In this document: positions 59,701-64,000 of the stretch, one piece after another | Numbering within the stretch: position 1 is the first letter of the stretch | Layout of the letters: every line of letters starts with the position of its first letter | Assembly: GCF_036417845.1 (NCBI RefSeq) | Contig: NC_089994.1 | Coordinates: 17,440,001-17,504,000 of the forward strand | DNA length: 64,000 nt | Direction of reading: 5' to 3' | Source: Apteryx mantelli | Taxonomy: Eukaryota; Chordata; Aves; Apterygiformes; Apterygidae | The notes under the pieces: generated by a model | Told to the model about the DNA's origin: nothing | Database searches by the model: none | What the model saw: the letters and a program-made list of their open reading frames with translations, nothing else | Made by a program: the position numbers and the translations under genes

Positions 59701-62700
59701 TACCTTCTTGTTTTTTAGTGGAACTTCCCACTGTTGATGCAAGCATGGAAACTTGGGCCTGCCCTGGCTACTGGGAATGTGGTTGTGATGAAAGTGGCGG
59801 AGCAAACACCCCTGAGTGCCCTCTATGTAGCTAACCTGGTCAAAGAGGTGAGAGAAAAAGCTGTTTTTCAGCCAGCTGCCTCACTGTCACTGTTGGATTG
59901 CAGCGTGATGCAACCAAACTGGTGCCTGCATGCGCCAGGAACAGAGAAGTGTTGTCAGATCTGAAGAAAGACTGGATTATCTTGTATATCTTCGCATTTG
60001 ATTTAGCAAAACACTCCTCGTCTTTTTACATGCGTATGCAATGCAGAGGATGTCACTCTCGGTTAGGGAAGGACTCTTTGGGGTTCAATGCCGTAACAAA
60101 TCTGTCCGAGTGATTAGACTCTACCTAGAGGAATGCTGTACTTCAGGGTGAGGAGAAAGCTAACATATGTAGCTCCAAACTAAATTTGGGGTAGGGGAGA
60201 AGAAGAAGACGTGTCCACGTCCTTGCAAACTAAACCTTAAAGCTAAGGACCGGGAAATGAAAGTGAGGTAGAAAAGGCTCTGTTCTTTGTGGGTAGCATT
60301 TTGAAGCATTACTAACAGGTCAGGGTAGGTGTAACCTTTGATTTGTAAAAACAGTAACATTGCTCTGTCCCGCTGGGAACTGGCAGGCTGGATTCCCACC
60401 CGGCGTGGTTAACATCGTTCCTGGCTACGGGCCCACTGCCGGGGCTGCCATCTCTTCCCACATGGAGGTTGACAAAGTGGCCTTCACTGGCTCCACGGAG
60501 GTAAGGGAGTACCTTAACCTTTAAGCTCTTGGGGACATAAAGAATATGTTGTAATATCTCTTTTGTACAAAACACTAGAGGTGCCTTGCCTTCTACAACT
60601 TCCTTTAAAACAAATACAGCTGGCTTCAAGGTGTGACATTTATTTTTACTTTATGTAAGACTCTTTTCACGTGCTTTCTTAAGAGCACTTCTTATTGTTT
60701 CCCTTGAGCTGCTCCTTATTATAAGTGAATCTCTGGGCAGGCTTCAGTCGTTTCCTTAAAGCCCTGACAATGAAGGGTTTATTATTAAACTGCTGACTGA
60801 GATCTAAAACCAACTGCTCTGCTAGTTGTTCCAGTACATAAGAGTTTAATTCCTAATAAATGTTCTTCTCCTGGTGCAGGTTGGGCATCTGATCCAGAAG
60901 GCTGCAGCAGAGAGTAACCTAAAGAGGGTGACACTGGAGCTTGGAGGAAAGAGTCCAAATATAATCATGTCTGATGCTGACAGTAAGCACCTGCTAGCTT
61001 AATATTTGATCTGTACCTCTTACTTTGGCTTTCTGCAAACAAAGCTCGAGGGGAAACCTCTCCTATGTCATATGAGCCTCCAGCTCTGACACCACCTGGC
61101 TGTCCTCACCCAGTACACTCCCTGTGCCTCCTGCTGCAGCTGTGTATCAATGCTTCTTCACTCCCACTTCCTTCCCAGTAGTGTGAAGAAGTTCAGTTAT
61201 CAACAAATAAGAATTGTTTCAGTATTTTCCTTCAGCCTCCTCTTTTCTGTTTTTTTTTTTGTCTCTTTCTTTCTCTTAGTTTGAACATCTTGTTCCCACT
61301 CTTTTCTAGTATTACAAAGTTCTAGTTCTCTCTCTTGTATATAAACACATTTTTGGTCTTGATAAAGCAAGACACATGCTTTTAAAAGGCAGTAAAGAAG
61401 GAAACTCTACTAGGTCCAAAAAAAGGTGTCCTTAATATCTGATAATTTCAAATAGAAACTGTAATCTGTCTCAGTTCAGATTTTTTTTTCTCTAATATAG
61501 GGTGCTCATATGGATCTTCATACTAAATCTGTACTTAACCTGGGTCATACCAAAGCATGGAATATGGCTGTCAGCTGAAAGGACTTTGTGTCACCAGTGT
61601 TCCAGTAGTTGGCATGATAATTGTTCAAAAGAAGCCACCTGTTGACTCTTTGGTTGGTTTTGTTGTGTTTATTTATCTGTTTTCTTTTCTCTCCCCAATC
61701 TTAGTGGACTGGGCTGTGGAGCAAGCCCATTTTGCCCTCTTCTTCAACCAAGGGCAGTGCTGCTGTGCTGGATCCCGAACATATGTCCAGGAAGATATAT
61801 ATCATGAGTTTGTGGAGAGGAGTGTTGAGAGAGCCAAGTCCAGGGTGGTCGGAAACCCATTTGACTTTAAAACTGAGCAGGGACCTCAGGTGAGAGCAGG
61901 AAATCTCTTGAACTGTTAGTTCATGAAATAGTCCCAATCTGGAGTAGTTGTGCTTCAACAGGTAGAACGAAAGGTTTCATTCAGTCTCCTGATTCATCTC
62001 CTTTGAACTGTGCCCATTATCCCCTTGCTTATGCAGAACGGATTAGTTAATTAGCCATTCTGATTTTTCCAAAATCTCCACTTGAAGCTAGTATTTAAAA
62101 ATTATCATCTCCCTTTGAAGCTGTCCTGGCAGTTTTATCTAAACAAGGAGTTGACAGAGCACAGTCGCATGCAGAGCACGTTGCAGTAGAATTCTCTTTT
62201 ACCCCCAGGAAAGATAAGCTGATCTGTCTGTCTTAATGGCTTCTAGGTAGATGAGGAGCAGTTTAAGAAGATCCTTGGTTACATAAGTGCTGGGAAGCGT
62301 GAAGGAGCCAAACTGCTATGTGGTGGCAATCCTGCTGCAGACAGAGGCTATTTCATCCAGCCAACTGTCTTTGGAGACGTGCAGGACAACATGACGATTG
62401 CCAGAGAGGAGGTGAGACCCGCAGCACCTTTCCGTCTGTCAGCTCCTCACTTCTTTGTCATTTTGCCCCCTCTGATGCAAAAAGAAACAGGTCTACAAGT
62501 ACTAGACATTCTTGAGCAGCAAGCGGAAATAGGAACTCAATGCTTCTTAGAAGGTTACCACAGCAAGCTACGCTCCAGATTACATCTTGGCTGCTTTGTA
62601 ATACTGGAAGTGACCAACTGATACTTCAAATTTGACCTCCTATGTAACTTCTAACAAACATACATAACTCCAGCATCAACCACAGCCTGCCCTGGGATCA

Positions 62701-63804
62701 ATTTACACAGATTTTCATGTGATCTGTTTGTATTTTTTAGATATTTGGGCCAGTCATGCAGATCCTGAAGTTCAAAACAATCGAGGAAGTAATTGAGAGA
62801 GCAAATGACTCCAAGTACGGTCTAGCAGCAGCAGTCTTTACAAAAGACCTTGACAAAGCAAACTATGTGTCTCAGGCACTGCGAGCTGGAACGGTTTGGT
62901 GAGCCTTGACACTTCCTCCTTCTCTCTAAACTGCCAGAAGCTTTCCTGTATGCTGTGATTTCTCATTCAAGCTTACTCTCTGATAGCTTGTCTTTTCTTC
63001 GGATCCAATTTTACATGTACTTCACTGAATATAATGTCAGACCTTGAATTTTAATGACAACTTTTGGTAAAATTTAGGTATATTAAGCTTCCATGAGACC
63101 ACTGGGAATTAATAAATGGGATGGGAAAAAAATTCCAGTACCAGAGTTTGCCAAGGCAGCAACTATTACTAGGCTTCGAGTGCCAGTAGTGATTAGATCA
63201 CAAGCGTGTCTGTGCAATTTTGGCTGCTACAACTGATGTTACTTTGTGTTGAAGTCTATGCCAAAGGCAGTACTTTGAACACCAGTTTACTGGTCTAGAA
63301 CGTGCAATTTTGGAGATCAGTATCTCACTGTTTTTTTTTCAAATGGTACTAAGTAAACTTCAATGGTACTAAGTGAAGTAGCTGCTTGATATCTGTCCTT
63401 AAAAGGAGGTGCGAGTGGCAACCTGGACACTTGGTCCTATGATATGAGAGATATGAATTGGTTTCATGATCTTTGGTTTCCTGATTGACCATCAGGAAAC
63501 TTTTTTGTCCTGTTTGAGGGTCCAGTAGTCCTGATTAACTCTGTTGGCTTAGACATCTAACAGATGTGGAAATCCAGCCTAGAAATTCAGTTGCCCCTCT
63601 GTTTAAACAGCTGAGATATCCGTTTGCTGAGACTTTTCCATTAAGTCGTTCTGAAACTATAGATGCTTAACACTTTGTTTCCTTTTCAGGATAAATTGTT
63701 ATGACGTGTTCGGTGCACAAGCCCCATTTGGTGGCTACAAGGCATCCGGGAGCGGGCGAGAGCTGGGACAATATGGTCTGGATGCATACCTAGAGGTGAA
63801 AAAT
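53725..63804 (+). CDS. ALDH2: Mitochondrial aldehyde dehydrogenase 2 (last exon beyond window)
   Basis: A homotetrameric mitochondrial matrix enzyme that oxidises acetaldehyde and lipid aldehydes with NAD+. Exons: 53725-53853, 55046-55150, 56881-57021, 57802-57881, 58637-58748, 59719-59847, 60387-60500, 60880-60982, 61705-61889, 62247-62411, 62741-62898, 63690-63804. These give 512 codons, all in phase with GT-AG introns. The start [20 protein letters not shown] gives a typical Arg/Ala/Ser mitochondrial presequence; exon 1 differs most from human, as expected. Key residues seen: [16 protein letters not shown] in the cofactor fold (FTGSTE), general base Glu290 in LELGGKSPN, nucleophile Cys324 in [11 protein letters not shown], and Glu509 in AYLEVK, the equivalent of human Glu504 (the ALDH2*2 site), with the active form. 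Only the last few residues (human TVTVKVPQKNS) are missing, beyond 63804. No damage is seen. Confidence 0.98.
56160..56430. other. CpG-rich patch in ALDH2 intron 2
   Basis: A sharply bounded GC- and CpG-rich stretch inside an intron of ordinary composition. It carries open frames on both strands (about 100-150 codons) without recognisable domains or conserved splice arrangement. It could be an internal promoter or enhancer, an inserted segment, or a local composition fluctuation. Confidence 0.4.
57285..57430 (+). repeat. CR1 LINE 3' end, degenerate
   Basis: CACCTGGAGATTTTCAGAAG, GACTGGATGAGGCCCTGAGC, AACCTGATCTGCC, GGAGGTTGGACTAATTGATA and CCCTTCCAATCGAAATCTTT follow the conserved 3' tail of avian CR1 elements, ending in an eroded copy of the ATTCTRTG terminal repeat. 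It is a 5'-truncated fragment in ALDH2 intron 3, strongly diverged and therefore old. It supports a sauropsid, probably avian, origin. Confidence 0.88.
63476..63500. repeat. Perfect 10-bp hairpin in ALDH2 intron 11
   Basis: GTTTCCTGAT (63476-63485) and its exact complement ATCAGGAAAC (63491-63500) are separated by five bases. Short; no function inferred. Confidence 0.7.
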
Positions 63805-64000
63805 GTGAGTATCCATGTATCTGAGTACTTCCCAACCGTCTGCTGTACTACCAAATTGTGTATGAGCCTGTTGGTATAAGCTGGCTTGAGAGTTGCAATT
63901 CTTCTAATACTTGAAACAAATTTGGAGCTGCACTTCTGAAGTAACTGCAAACAAAACTCCATGTAACTGTATGAAAACAGAAAGCTAGTCTTGTTTCATA

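Noticed and set aside
63793-63795. Checked whether ALDH2 carries the inactive Lys at the human ALDH2*2 site
   Set aside because: The codon is GAG (Glu), the active form. Nothing unusual.

Overview
The window is vertebrate nuclear DNA, most likely from a bird. The genes have short coding exons with GT-AG introns and CpG-island promoters. Intron sizes are compact, and one degenerate CR1 LINE 3' end and a few very old MIR-like SINE fragments are visible. Gene order and orientation match the conserved amniote block ATXN2(-) / BRAP(-) / ACAD10(+) / ALDH2(+), which lies on human chromosome 12q24. No retrovirus-like element, CRISPR, tRNA or rRNA was recognised.

Layout. 1-6731 is AT-rich intron 1 of ATXN2, whose first coding exon (6732-6859, minus) sits in a CpG island running to about 7.65 kb. 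An unexplained coding-like exon (7663-7720, minus) lies just upstream. 7.7-17.7 kb is intergenic with no recognised gene. BRAP occupies 17.7-34.34 kb on the minus strand: a long 3' UTR and 12 coding exons encoding 588 residues, all reconstructed with consistent phases. A GC-rich head-to-head promoter (34.34-35.10 kb) separates BRAP from ACAD10 and contains a 58-bp perfect palindrome and a G-quadruplex motif. ACAD10 runs rightward from 35.1 kb. Twelve exons encoding the HAD-like and aminoglycoside-phosphotransferase-like halves are open and in phase. The acyl-CoA dehydrogenase half that should follow is visible only as weak, degraded remnants (49.28-50.51 kb). ALDH2 begins at 53.725 kb; 12 exons (512 residues) are present and its short last exon lies beyond the window.

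Functional picture. The four genes are neighbours by ancient synteny, not an operon. Ataxin-2 is an RNA-binding translation/stress-granule factor, BRAP a RING E3 ligase in Ras/MAPK signalling, ACAD10 a mitochondrial or peroxisomal multidomain protein, and ALDH2 the mitochondrial aldehyde dehydrogenase.

Most notable observations: (1) ACAD10 appears to be eroding, with a kinase-like DWE motif changed to GWK and an acyl-CoA dehydrogenase half that I cannot find intact; (2) intron 3 of ACAD10 carries a complex higher-order minisatellite built of about 20-bp units in four-unit blocks, with flanking duplicated modules and an inverted copy; (3) the ataxin-2 polyglutamine site is here an alanine-rich GCG run with only two glutamines; (4) the BRAP/ACAD10 promoter holds a 74-bp near-perfect palindrome; (5) two coding-like signals upstream of and inside ATXN2 are unexplained.
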